Shown here piece after piece: positions 7,897 to 17,200 of a DNA stretch of 43,892 bases. Each line of letters starts with the position of its first letter. Positions within the stretch are counted from its first letter, which is position 1. Origin of the DNA: DASWIG01 sp965371445 (GTDB lineage: Bacteria > Acidobacteriota > Thermoanaerobaculia > Multivoradales > J023); NCBI GenBank assembly GCA_965371445.1, contig CBDUYN010000073.1:1-43892 (forward strand), read 5' to 3'. The notes beneath the pieces were generated by a model, which saw only the letters and a list, made by a program, of their open reading frames with translations, was not told the origin of the DNA and searched no databases. A program made the translations under genes and the position numbers.

Positions 7897-10800
7897 ATGC
7901 CCCTCCTCGGACCCCTTTTCCAGCGCGACCACGCCGCCAAGGCGGACGAGCTCTACAACAAGGGGGAGCTGCAAAAATCCGCGGAGCTCTACATGAAGGC
8001 GGAGCGTCCGGAGCAGGCGGCTGAGGTCTACGCCGAGCTCGGCGAGAAAGACAAGGCGGTCGAGTGCTTCGTCGCGGCCGGTCAGACCATCAAGGCGGCG
8101 GAGCTGCTCGACAGCCTCGGCGAGTACCGCGACGCGATCACCTACTACGAAAAAGCCGGCGCTTTTCGCCAGGCCGGCCAGGCCGCCTTGAAGACGCGCA
8201 ACCACCTGCGGGCCGGACGCTTCTTCGAGCTGGCCGAGATGTTTCGCAAGGCGGCGGAGAGCTTCGCCGCGGCCGGCGAGCACGAACGCGCCCTCGGCTC
8301 CTGGGAACGGGAGATCGCGCGCCTGAAGGGAAGCGAGGACGAGACGAGCCCGGCGGTCAAGCTCGAGATCCGCGAGATCGAGATCCTGCGCTCCGAGGTC
8401 CTCGAAAGCCTCCACCGCTATGGCGAAGCGGCGGAGATCCTCGCCCGTCACGGGACGCTGGCCCGCGCCGCAAGCTTGTTCCTGCGCGGCAAGCGCTACG
8501 GCGAGGCGGCCACCGCCTATCACGAGGCGGGACGGCCGATCCAGGCCCTCGAAGCGATCGAGCAGGCCGACGACGCCGACGACGAGCTGCGTGCCGAGAT
8601 CTACCTGCGGGCCGACAAGCTGACCGAAGCCGGCGAGATCTTCGAGCGCCTCGAACGCCTGGAGGAGGCCGCGGCCGCCTATGAGCAGGGAGCCGCCTGG
8701 TCGAAAGCCGCCGAGCTGTGGGAGAGGATCGGCCACCCCGACCGTGCCGCCGAGCTTTTCCTTCGGGTCGAACGCTTCGCCGACGCCGCCCGCTGCTACG
8801 AGGCGGACCGGAAATACGCCGAAGCTGCGGCCTCCTGGTCGAAAGCCGCCCACTATGCCGAGGCCGGTGAGGCCTATCTCCGGGCCGGGCGCCGCTACGA
8901 GGCCGGCAACGCCTTCCTGACCATCGGCGACACCGATCGCGCCTTCGGCATCCTTCAGGAGATCCCCTCCGACGACCAGGAATACGGCATGGCCTCGCTC
9001 TTCCTGATCCCGCTGCTGCTCGACCAGGAGCTGATCGAGGGCGCCGAGCACCGCTTCGAAGCCCTGCTCAACGACCCCCGGGAGGGCCGCTGGTTCCCGG
9101 GCTACAAGAAATGGTACTGGCAGGGCCGGATCGAGGAGGCCAAGCACCATTTTCGCGACGCCGAGGTCTCGTATCAGAAGGTGCTGGCCGAGAAACGCAA
9201 CTTCGCGGACGCCGCCGAACGCCTCGAGGCTCTACGTTCGAAGCTGAGCGGACCTGCGGCGCCGCTCGCCGAGCCCCTGCCGGCCCGGGAGGCGTCGGCC
9301 GAAGCGACGGTCCCCACGGGACCCGTCTCGCTCGACGCCACCCTGCAGGGATCGGTGCCATCCGGCCAGCCCGACCTGACCGGCCTGCCCTTCGTCATCA
9401 AGCAGGAGCTGGAGCCGTGGTGGAACGGGGTCGGGGTCTCCGAAGCCGTCGACCGCCGGCGCAAGGCCGAAGTGCTGCTCGTCGCTTTTCCGAAGATCTT
9501 CGTCCCCGACGGACCCGAGAGCCTCCGGCACACCATGGGCAAGTACACGGGCTTCGGCCTCGGGGCGGTGCTCATGCTCCACGAGCTGGTCCTCGCCCAT
9601 GAGCACGTCCTCCTGCTCTATGAGCCGTTCCGCGGCCAACCTCTCGGCCGGGTGCTGGCCGAGGGTCCGCTCAAGCCACTCGAAGCTCTCAACGTCTTGC
9701 TGCAGATCTGCTACGCGCTCAAAGAGGGCCAGAAGGTCTCGATCACCCACCAATGGCTCTCACCGCGCACCATCCTGGTCGACGAGAACCAGCGGGTGAA
9801 GCTCGTGGGCCTGGGGCTGCGCGACGTGCTCGCCAAGCACGACCACACGAGCCGCGCTTATCTCAGCCCCGAGACCGCCGACGGCAAGGAAGGGAGCCCG
9901 GCGAGCGACGTTTTCTCCCTGGGCCTGCTCGGCGTCGAGCTCCTCCAGGCCTTCATGCCGGCGGAGTGGAATCCCTCGAACCTCGACCCCGACGCCGTGG
10001 GTTGGCCGCCGGAGACCGAGGAGGCGGTCCCGGCGAAGGTTCGTAGGCTACTTCTCGCCTGCCTTAGAAACGACCCGATGAAGCGCCCGAGCGCCGACGA
10101 CCTGCACAAGGGCCTCACCTCGGTAGGTTTCTTGCCCGGGCAGATCCTGGCCGACCGCTATGAGATCGAAGACGAGCTGGGCCGCGGTGGCATGAGCCGG
10201 GTCTACCGCGCCCGTGACCGCCAGTTCGCCGAGGAGGTGGCGATCAAGACGATGATCAACCTCGCCGCCGATTCCTCGGAGGAACGCGACCGCCTCTTCC
10301 GAGAGGTGCAGATCTGCCGCAAGATCTCCCACCCGAACGTGGTGCGGGTCCACGACTTCGGCGAGTTTCCCGGCGGGGTTTTCATCATCATGGAGCTTCT
10401 AGACGGTCCCGGGCTCGACGAGGTCATCGAAAACGACGCGCCACTCCCCCTGACGCGGACGCGGACGATCCTCGTCGAGATCGCCGCGGCGCTCAGCGAA
10501 GCGCACCGCTTGAAAGTCGTCCACCGGGACTTGAAGCCCGCCAACGTGATCCTGGTCGACGACCGCGTCAAGGTAATGGACTTCGGCATCGCTCATCTGA
10601 ACGACGAATCCTCGAAACAGCTCACCCGCATCGGCGAGGTCGTGGGCTCGCCCCTCTACATGGCGCCCGAGCAGATCCAGGGCCTGCCGGTCGGCGACAC
10701 CTGCGACCTCTACGCCCTGGGGGTCCTCGCCTACGCGCTCCTCTCGGGCAAGGAGCCGTTTCAGGCGGACACCGCGACGGCGGTGGTATTCAAGCACCTG

Positions 10801-10950
10801 CACGAGTCGCCGCCCGACATCCGCGAGGAGCGCGACAACCTCCCCAACGCCTGGGTCGACATGCTCTCGAAGCTCCTCGCCAAAAAGCCCGAAGAGCGCT
10901 ACCAGAGTGCCGACGAGCTCGCCAGCGTTCTGGCGAAGCTCCCTGTTTGA
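7897..10950 (+). CDS. TPR-like repeat protein with tandem pseudokinase and Ser/Thr protein kinase
   Basis: About 1017 aa from the ATG at 7897, where recognisable sequence starts; an in-frame GTG at 7831 and ATG at 7768 are alternatives. Residues about 10-490 are helical TPR-like repeats (AAEVYAELGEKDKAVECFVAAG and similar), expected to bind protein partners. Residues about 510-750 form a kinase-like domain in which the catalytic HRDLKPxN is replaced by HQWLSPRTIL (His 618) and DFG by VGLG (637-640), so it should be a pseudokinase. The last about 270 residues are an intact PKN2-type kinase: GRGGMSRVY P-loop, Lys 784 in VAIKTM, HRDLKPANVIL at 876, DFG at 895, GSPLYMAPEQ. No membrane segment is visible. 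It stands 30 bp before the HtrA gene, with which it is probably cotranscribed. The pseudokinase-kinase pairing suggests allosteric control. Confidence 0.9.
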   Translation: MPLLGPLFQRDHAAKADELYNKGELQKSAELYMKAERPEQAAEVYAELGEKDKAVECFVAAGQTIKAAELLDSLGEYRDAITYYEKAGAFRQAGQAALKTRNHLRAGRFFELAEMFRKAAESFAAAGEHERALGSWEREIARLKGSEDETSPAVKLEIREIEILRSEVLESLHRYGEAAEILARHGTLARAASLFLRGKRYGEAATAYHEAGRPIQALEAIEQADDADDELRAEIYLRADKLTEAGEIFERLERLEEAAAAYEQGAAWSKAAELWERIGHPDRAAELFLRVERFADAARCYEADRKYAEAAASWSKAAHYAEAGEAYLRAGRRYEAGNAFLTIGDTDRAFGILQEIPSDDQEYGMASLFLIPLLLDQELIEGAEHRFEALLNDPREGRWFPGYKKWYWQGRIEEAKHHFRDAEVSYQKVLAEKRNFADAAERLEALRSKLSGPAAPLAEPLPAREASAEATVPTGPVSLDATLQGSVPSGQPDLTGLPFVIKQELEPWWNGVGVSEAVDRRRKAEVLLVAFPKIFVPDGPESLRHTMGKYTGFGLGAVLMLHELVLAHEHVLLLYEPFRGQPLGRVLAEGPLKPLEALNVLLQICYALKEGQKVSITHQWLSPRTILVDENQRVKLVGLGLRDVLAKHDHTSRAYLSPETADGKEGSPASDVFSLGLLGVELLQAFMPAEWNPSNLDPDAVGWPPETEEAVPAKVRRLLLACLRNDPMKRPSADDLHKGLTSVGFLPGQILADRYEIEDELGRGGMSRVYRARDRQFAEEVAIKTMINLAADSSEERDRLFREVQICRKISHPNVVRVHDFGEFPGGVFIIMELLDGPGLDEVIENDAPLPLTRTRTILVEIAAALSEAHRLKVVHRDLKPANVILVDDRVKVMDFGIAHLNDESSKQLTRIGEVVGSPLYMAPEQIQGLPVGDTCDLYALGVLAYALLSGKEPFQADTATAVVFKHLHESPPDIREERDNLPNAWVDMLSKLLAKKPEERYQSADELASVLAKLPV

Positions 10951-10980
10951 ACCCTTTTTGGACCTCCTGAGGAGCCCGCC

Positions 10981-12101
<1,121 letters not shown>

Positions 12102-12105
<4 letters not shown>

Positions 12106-12146
12106 GCCGTGTTGAGCCAGGCCGTGTTCAACTAGGCCGTGTTCAA
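12102..12146. repeat. Three tandem 15-bp repeats overlapping the HtrA stop codon
   Basis: Three units of CTAGGCCGTGTTCAA type (12102-12116, 12117-12131, 12132-12146), differing at a few positions. The first unit contains the TAG stop of the HtrA gene. Nothing here suggests a function; replication slippage is the simplest origin. Confidence 0.75.
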
Positions 12147-12205
12147 CTAGGAAGGTGGCCGGGGACCGTGACAGAGTATTCGGGAGCGATCGAGGTTCGA
12201 CGAAG

Positions 12206-12598
12206 ATGAAAATTTTTGCTCCGAAGTTTCAGACCTGGTTGAAGAGCTACGTCGAGGCGAACGACGCCCTCTCGGGGACGGTCCACCTTTTCCTGCGCGG
12301 CCGTTTGGAGCTCGGGGCAGCGCTCGACATCCCGCTCCAGATGCGCAAGGACGTGGCCAAGGTCCGGCCCGGGGCCGGCATGGCCGGGCTCGCCCTGGAA
12401 CGTAAGGCGCCGGTGCGCCCCGACGACCTGGACGGCGAGGCCCACCTCCAGCCCGGTGCCCGCGACGCCGTGGCGCTGCCGGTCACCGCCGCCGACGGCT
12501 CCGTACGCGCGGTCGTGGGCCTGGCCTTCACCGAGAAGATCACCCCCGAGACCCTGGAGCACCTCCAGGAGTCGGCGGCGAGCCTGCCTCCCTTCTGA
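12206..12598 (+). CDS. Small GAF-like domain protein
   Basis: A 130-aa protein from the ATG at 12206; an in-frame GTG at 12155 is an alternative, but its extension is poor. The pattern VRPGAGMAGLALERKAPVRPDDL...VALPVTAADGSVRAVVGLAF is that of a GAF fold: a helix, a middle region and the central strands ending in a predicted ligand pocket. There is no output domain, so it may act as a stand-alone sensor or adaptor. It sits between the HtrA gene and the sigma-54 activator, which in other bacteria often carries a fused GAF domain. That raises the possibility that it works with the activator in trans (inference). Confidence 0.6.
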   Translation: MKIFAPKFQTWLKSYVEANDALSGTVHLFLRGRLELGAALDIPLQMRKDVAKVRPGAGMAGLALERKAPVRPDDLDGEAHLQPGARDAVALPVTAADGSVRAVVGLAFTEKITPETLEHLQESAASLPPF

Positions 12599-12608
12599 AA
12601 ACCGCCCG

Positions 12609-12624
12609 CGCTCGCGTTCGAGCG
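12609..12624 (+). terminator. Weak hairpin after the GAF-like gene
   Basis: CGCTCG-CGTT-CGAGCG is a perfect 6-bp stem with a 4-nt loop, 11 bp after the stop. No T-run follows, so it is at best a weak or Rho-assisted terminator. Confidence 0.3.
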
Positions 12625-12738
12625 ACCTTAGGCTTCGGCCCTCTACCCGAGCCGGGATCCCTTGGATCGCGCGACGGCGCTCGCCTGCCGAAAAAAATCA
12701 AATTCCCTACCTTGAGGCGCCTCCGTTGGCCCCGAACT

Positions 12739-12747
12739 GTGCTATGC
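12739..12747 (+). promoter_or_regulatory. Possible extended -10 promoter for the sigma-54 activator gene
   Basis: TGCTATGCT resembles an extended -10 (TGnTATAAT). It lies about 85 bp before the preferred GTG start at 12831, in the 232-bp gap after the GAF-like gene. No -35 of note is visible. Confidence 0.3.
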
Positions 12748-12830
12748 TCTTTCGTCGATCACCGCTCGGAGGGTGTCGAAATCCGGTCGTCGTCGTGAGC
12801 CCATCAGAGGGGGGCTCCGGGGAGAGTATT

Positions 12831-14228
12831 GTGCAAGGTCTCGAGCCCGCGTTGTCGGGAAGGCTCGACCTCCTCTCTTTGGCCTCCCAGTCCTTGACGG
12901 ACGAGGTGCGCCAGGCACTCTCGGGGCTCGGCTATGCGGCGGAGGTGCTTGGACGACACGACTGGGAGACGCCGCGGCGGTGGCCGATCGTCCTATCCCT
13001 CGGCCGAAGCGACTATCCGTGCGAGCGCATCTGCTCGTTCCTGGCCACGATGGGCTCGACGCCCAAGCTCGGCGTCTTCGAGCGGGGGAGCTTCGCGTCT
13101 CACTCCACGGTCCTCAACCGGTGCACGGACTTCCTGGCCTGGCCGTCGCACCGCGAGGAGCTCGCGCTGCGGCTGCGCCGGGCGGGGGTCGCGCCGCCGC
13201 CGTCGGCGGAGCGTCGGGAGGACCGGAGGACGCTCCTTGAGACCTTCGCACGACTGAACCTCCTGGGAAGCTCTCCCGAGTTCGTTCGGGTCCTCGAGCT
13301 GATCCGCAAGCTCGGCCGGACCGACGCGCCGGTGCTGGTCCTGGGAGAGACGGGAACGGGCAAGGAGCTGGCGGCGCGGGCGGTCCACTACCTGGGGCTG
13401 CGCCATGAGCAGCCTTTCGTCCCGGTCAACTGCGGCGCCATTCCCGACAGCCTGGTGGAGAACGAGCTTTTCGGGCACGAGCGGGGAGCCTTCACGGACG
13501 CCAAGGGCACGCAGCCGGGCCTGGTCGCCCAGGCCGACGGCGGGACCCTCTTCCTCGACGAGGTGGACAGCCTCTCTTTGAGGGCCCAGGTCGCCCTGCT
13601 GCGCTTCCTCGAGGACCACGAGTACCGTCCCCTCGGCGGCCTGCGCCTGCGCAAGGTCGACGTGCGGGTTCTCGCCGCTTCCCACCTCGACCTCCAGGAG
13701 CTGGCCGAGCGGGGCGAATTCCGCCAGGACCTCATGTTCCGGCTAAACGTCCTGCAACTGAAGCTCCCGCCGCTTGCGGCGCGCACCGGGGACATCGAGC
13801 TCTTGGCGCACCACTTCCTACGCCAGTACAGCCGCCGTTACCGTCAGCCGGTGAAAGGGATCCATCCGCAGGCGCTGGCCTGGATGGACGCCTATCGCTG
13901 GCCAGGGAACGTCCGCGAGCTCGAGAACCTTCTACACCGTGCGTTCGTGGTCTCGGAGGGCCGGACGATCGAGCTCGGCCATATCCTGGGGTCCGACGGC
14001 GCCGGCCCGGAGCGTGGCGAAGGGGAGCCGCCGTTCGCCGAGAGCTTTCAGGAGGCGAAGGCGCGGATCGTTGAGCGCTTCGAGAGAGACTACCTGAGCT
14101 GGCTCATGAGGGAGGCCGGGGGGAACGTCTCCTTGGCCGCCCGGCGGGCCGGTAAGGAGCGGCGTTCGCTGGGCAAGCTCCTCAAGAAGCACGGAATCCG
14201 GAGGAGCCGTTACGTCTTGGAACCTTGA
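12831..14228 (+). CDS. Sigma-54-dependent transcriptional activator with degenerate receiver domain
   Basis: About 465 aa. I choose the GTG at 12831, preceded by GGGGAGAG at close spacing, over an in-frame ATG at 12744. The N-terminal ~115 residues look like a response-regulator receiver: strand LDLLSLAS, helix LTDEVRQALSGLG, strand PIVLSL, and DFLAWPSHREELALRLRR matching the usual DYLxKPF end. The phosphorylatable Asp and the conserved Lys are absent. The AAA+ domain is complete: Walker A GETGTGKE (172), sigma-54-contacting GAFTDA (219-224), Walker B GGTLFLDEV, RWPGNVRELENL. A Fis-type helix-turn-helix closes the protein (GNVSLAARRAGKERRSLGKLLKKHGI). Its stop is 7 bp from the end of the injection-system cluster, and a sigma-54 promoter precedes that cluster, so it is the obvious candidate activator. 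Confidence 0.92.
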   Translation: MQGLEPALSGRLDLLSLASQSLTDEVRQALSGLGYAAEVLGRHDWETPRRWPIVLSLGRSDYPCERICSFLATMGSTPKLGVFERGSFASHSTVLNRCTDFLAWPSHREELALRLRRAGVAPPPSAERREDRRTLLETFARLNLLGSSPEFVRVLELIRKLGRTDAPVLVLGETGTGKELAARAVHYLGLRHEQPFVPVNCGAIPDSLVENELFGHERGAFTDAKGTQPGLVAQADGGTLFLDEVDSLSLRAQVALLRFLEDHEYRPLGGLRLRKVDVRVLAASHLDLQELAERGEFRQDLMFRLNVLQLKLPPLAARTGDIELLAHHFLRQYSRRYRQPVKGIHPQALAWMDAYRWPGNVRELENLLHRAFVVSEGRTIELGHILGSDGAGPERGEGEPPFAESFQEAKARIVERFERDYLSWLMREAGGNVSLAARRAGKERRSLGKLLKKHGIRRSRYVLEP

Positions 14229-14235
14229 TCCATCA

Positions 14236-17200
14236 TTAACGGAGGAAACCCCCCCACGCTGTCGCATTTTGCTTCTCGACCTCGCCAATCCCCGAGTGGA
14301 CCTTGGTGAGGTCTTTCACTTTCGGGAGACCTTTGTCGCCTGCGTAGATCGTCCGGACGTCGGTGCTGTCATTGCGAGCCTCCTCCCTGACCAGATCGAC
14401 AAATCTCTTGATTTTCTCGTCGCCCGCATGCTTTCCCTTGGTGCTCCATTCTCCCTGTGCAATATCGAGATCCTCGGGTAGCCTGCCATACGTACGCGTC
14501 TGGCCGTGCCGCTTACGTTCCATCTGAAAGCAGATGCCGACCGGGGTCTTGTAGGTCATCACGTTTTTGTATTTGACGTTCAGGCCGGCAAGTCGCTGGG
14601 TCATCTGTTTGCGGAAACCGGGGATCGTAGGCCTCTCCAAATAGGTGGTCAACCACCTCCGCAACCGTTCCAGGATTGCGTTCTGCGGCATGTGATGCGG
14701 CGTCATGTTCGGCTTGCCCTTGAGCTTGGCGTAGGTGCCCACGGCAGCCTCTCCGGGTAATAGGTCGTCCTTGACGCCGATCAGCGTCCATATCTTCTTG
14801 ATCGACTTAATCAAAGCTTTCGAATTCTTGTGGACGTCCTTCTCGGCGGCCGTCGTCCCCTTCTTCTTGGGGATGAACACGTCGCTCAAAGACTTGGCCG
14901 ACTTCTTCGCGAAATCTTTCGCCAACTTGTATTCGGCTTCTGCTTGCCCTTTCTTCTTCGTATCTGTGATGTCGTCGATTTTCTTTCGGAGGTTCCAGAC
15001 GTACTCCTGAGCCGGCGTGCCCGGACTGCTCGCAATGACCAACTCACCTCTTTTTCCCTTCTTCTCGACCATCAAGGTCTGTGTCTTGCCGTCGGCGACG
15101 AACGGTTGCTTTCGGAAGACGAAATCCTTGACCTTCTGGACTCCCTTTTTCGCCAGGGCCTTCCCTTTCTTCAAGAGCTTGCGGGCCAGCTTCGCTACGC
15201 TCGCGATCACCTTGTCGACGACCTTGTCGATCGGCTTGCGGATCTTCTTGATGATGCCGCTGACCGCCTTCCCGATACCGGAGAGGCCGATGAGCCGGGC
15301 CAGGAAGTTCAAGATGATGGGGATCGTCATCGCCATGGCGCGTTCGACCGCCTGCGACGCTTTCGACAGCTTCCCCATGGCGATGTCGGCGACCGAGTTG
15401 AAGACGGTCTTGACGAAGTCGACGATCCGCTGCCAGTTCTCGACGAAGAACATGATCGTGTTGTAGATCGCGAGAATCGCCTGGAGGATCGCGCCCGCCG
15501 GGTTCAAGAAGCTCACCAGCTTGATGACCGCCTGCTTCACCACCTGGGTGATGACCCAGTTGCGGATGCCCTCCATGACCTGCTGCTTGATGTCCGCCGC
15601 CTTCTCCTTGATCATCTCCCAGAGCGCGATCGGACCCTCTTTGATGAGGCGACTCAGGATGTCGACCGAGGTCTCGGCGATCTTGACCACCTTCTCGCCG
15701 AGACGCTTGACGAGCTTTTTCCGGATGCGCTCCCAGGTGAGGCCGAGGATCTGGAGCACCAGGTGGAGGATCCCCTTGAGGTCCCACTTATCAGGCAGCG
15801 TAATGGGGACGTCGGCCATCGCTCCTGTGAGCCAGCCGATGAGCCCGGAAATGAGGTGTTTCTTGATGTTTTTCTGAAAGAGGTCGATGCCGCCCTTGAC
15901 AGCGTTGACGAGGTTCATGATGAAGCCGATCGGGTCGGTGACGATCTTTTTGATGACCGCCTTGCCCTTCTCGATGATGCCCATCAGCTGGTCGGGAGAG
16001 TAGCCGGCTTTCTTGAGCGCCCACTTGAAGAACTTCATCATGGCGTTTAGAAGCAGGTTGCCGAGCTTCGAGACGAGGCCCGACATCTCCTCTTTCATCT
16101 TCTCGATCTTCTCCTCAATCGCCTTGATCGCCGCCTCGCGCTTCGCGGCGAGCTTATTTTGTAGCTCCTTTTCCTTGTCGTTGATTTTCTTGTCGAGGGC
16201 GTCGAGCTTGCCCTTCATCTCCGTCAAGGCGTCCTGGCCGGTCTTCCGGAGCTCGGGCCCCAGGCCGGCGACGAACGTCTCGATCTCTTTCCGGGCGTTC
16301 GCGACGACGTCCTTGCACTCCTGGACGACGCGCTTGCTGTCGGCTGTGATCTTCTTGATGAGCTCGTCGAGCGCGGTGATGAAGAGGCTTTTTTCGCTGT
16401 CGAAGATCTCCTTCACCTCCGGCAGGTCGTCCATGCCGAAGAGCTTGTCCTTGGCCCACAGGAGGCTGCCGCCGAAGCGGTCGTAGCGCCGTTTCTTGAA
16501 CGCGTTGATGCGTCGCTTGACGTTGTCCTCGAAAGCCTTGGTGGCTTTTTTCTCGCCGTCGTCGAAGGCCTTCAAGGAGGTCTTCTCAAGATCTTCGAGC
16601 TTCTGCTTGACGGTGGTGTTGGCCGTCTCGTAGATGCCGTTGATGTGGTCGGTGACCGCCTGGCGCTTGAGCTCGATCTTGCTCTTGGTCTTCTGCTGCT
16701 CGCCGCGGGCGCCCTGGAGCTCCTGCTGGCGCTCCTCGCGCATCTTCGTCCGGCCCTCCTGCTCCTCCTTCTGCAGGTCTTTCTGGACCTTTTGCTTCTC
16801 CTGCTGCTCGAGCTGCTTGACCTCCTTCGGACCTTCCTTGACCGTCGTCTTGAGGGTCTTTCGCTCCTTGTTGGCCTCGGCCAGATCGCCCTCGTCGACC
16901 ATCTCGAGGTGCTCTTCCTTGATCTCTTCTTGCTCTAGCAGCGAGTCGGACTCCTTGTCGAGGTCGCTCAAGTCGGTATGCTCGCTCTGGACCTCGCCGA
17001 CCACTCCTGCGCCCGGGTCGAGCAACGCGGTCTCGGGCGCCGCCTCGACCTCGGGAAGCTCCTCCGGCTCCTGGGCCGGCGGCTCGGGCTCCGGTGGGTT
17101 CTCGATCTCCTGGTAGGTGCCCTTGACCTGCTGCGCGTCGGCGGTGACGACCTCCTTGGCCACCTGTCCGACGACCCGGCCCTTGCCCTCCTCCTTGAAC

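Noticed and set aside
7612..9150. Upstream in-frame extension of the sulfatase-like gene (total 1017 aa)
   Set aside because: It is antisense to the TPR-kinase gene, whose repeats create a mirror-like open frame; the signal peptide at 7611 marks the true start.
12723..12742. Possible sigma-54 promoter before the activator gene (TTGGC...GTGC)
   Set aside because: Spacing between GG and GC is one base too long and the -12 element is poor.
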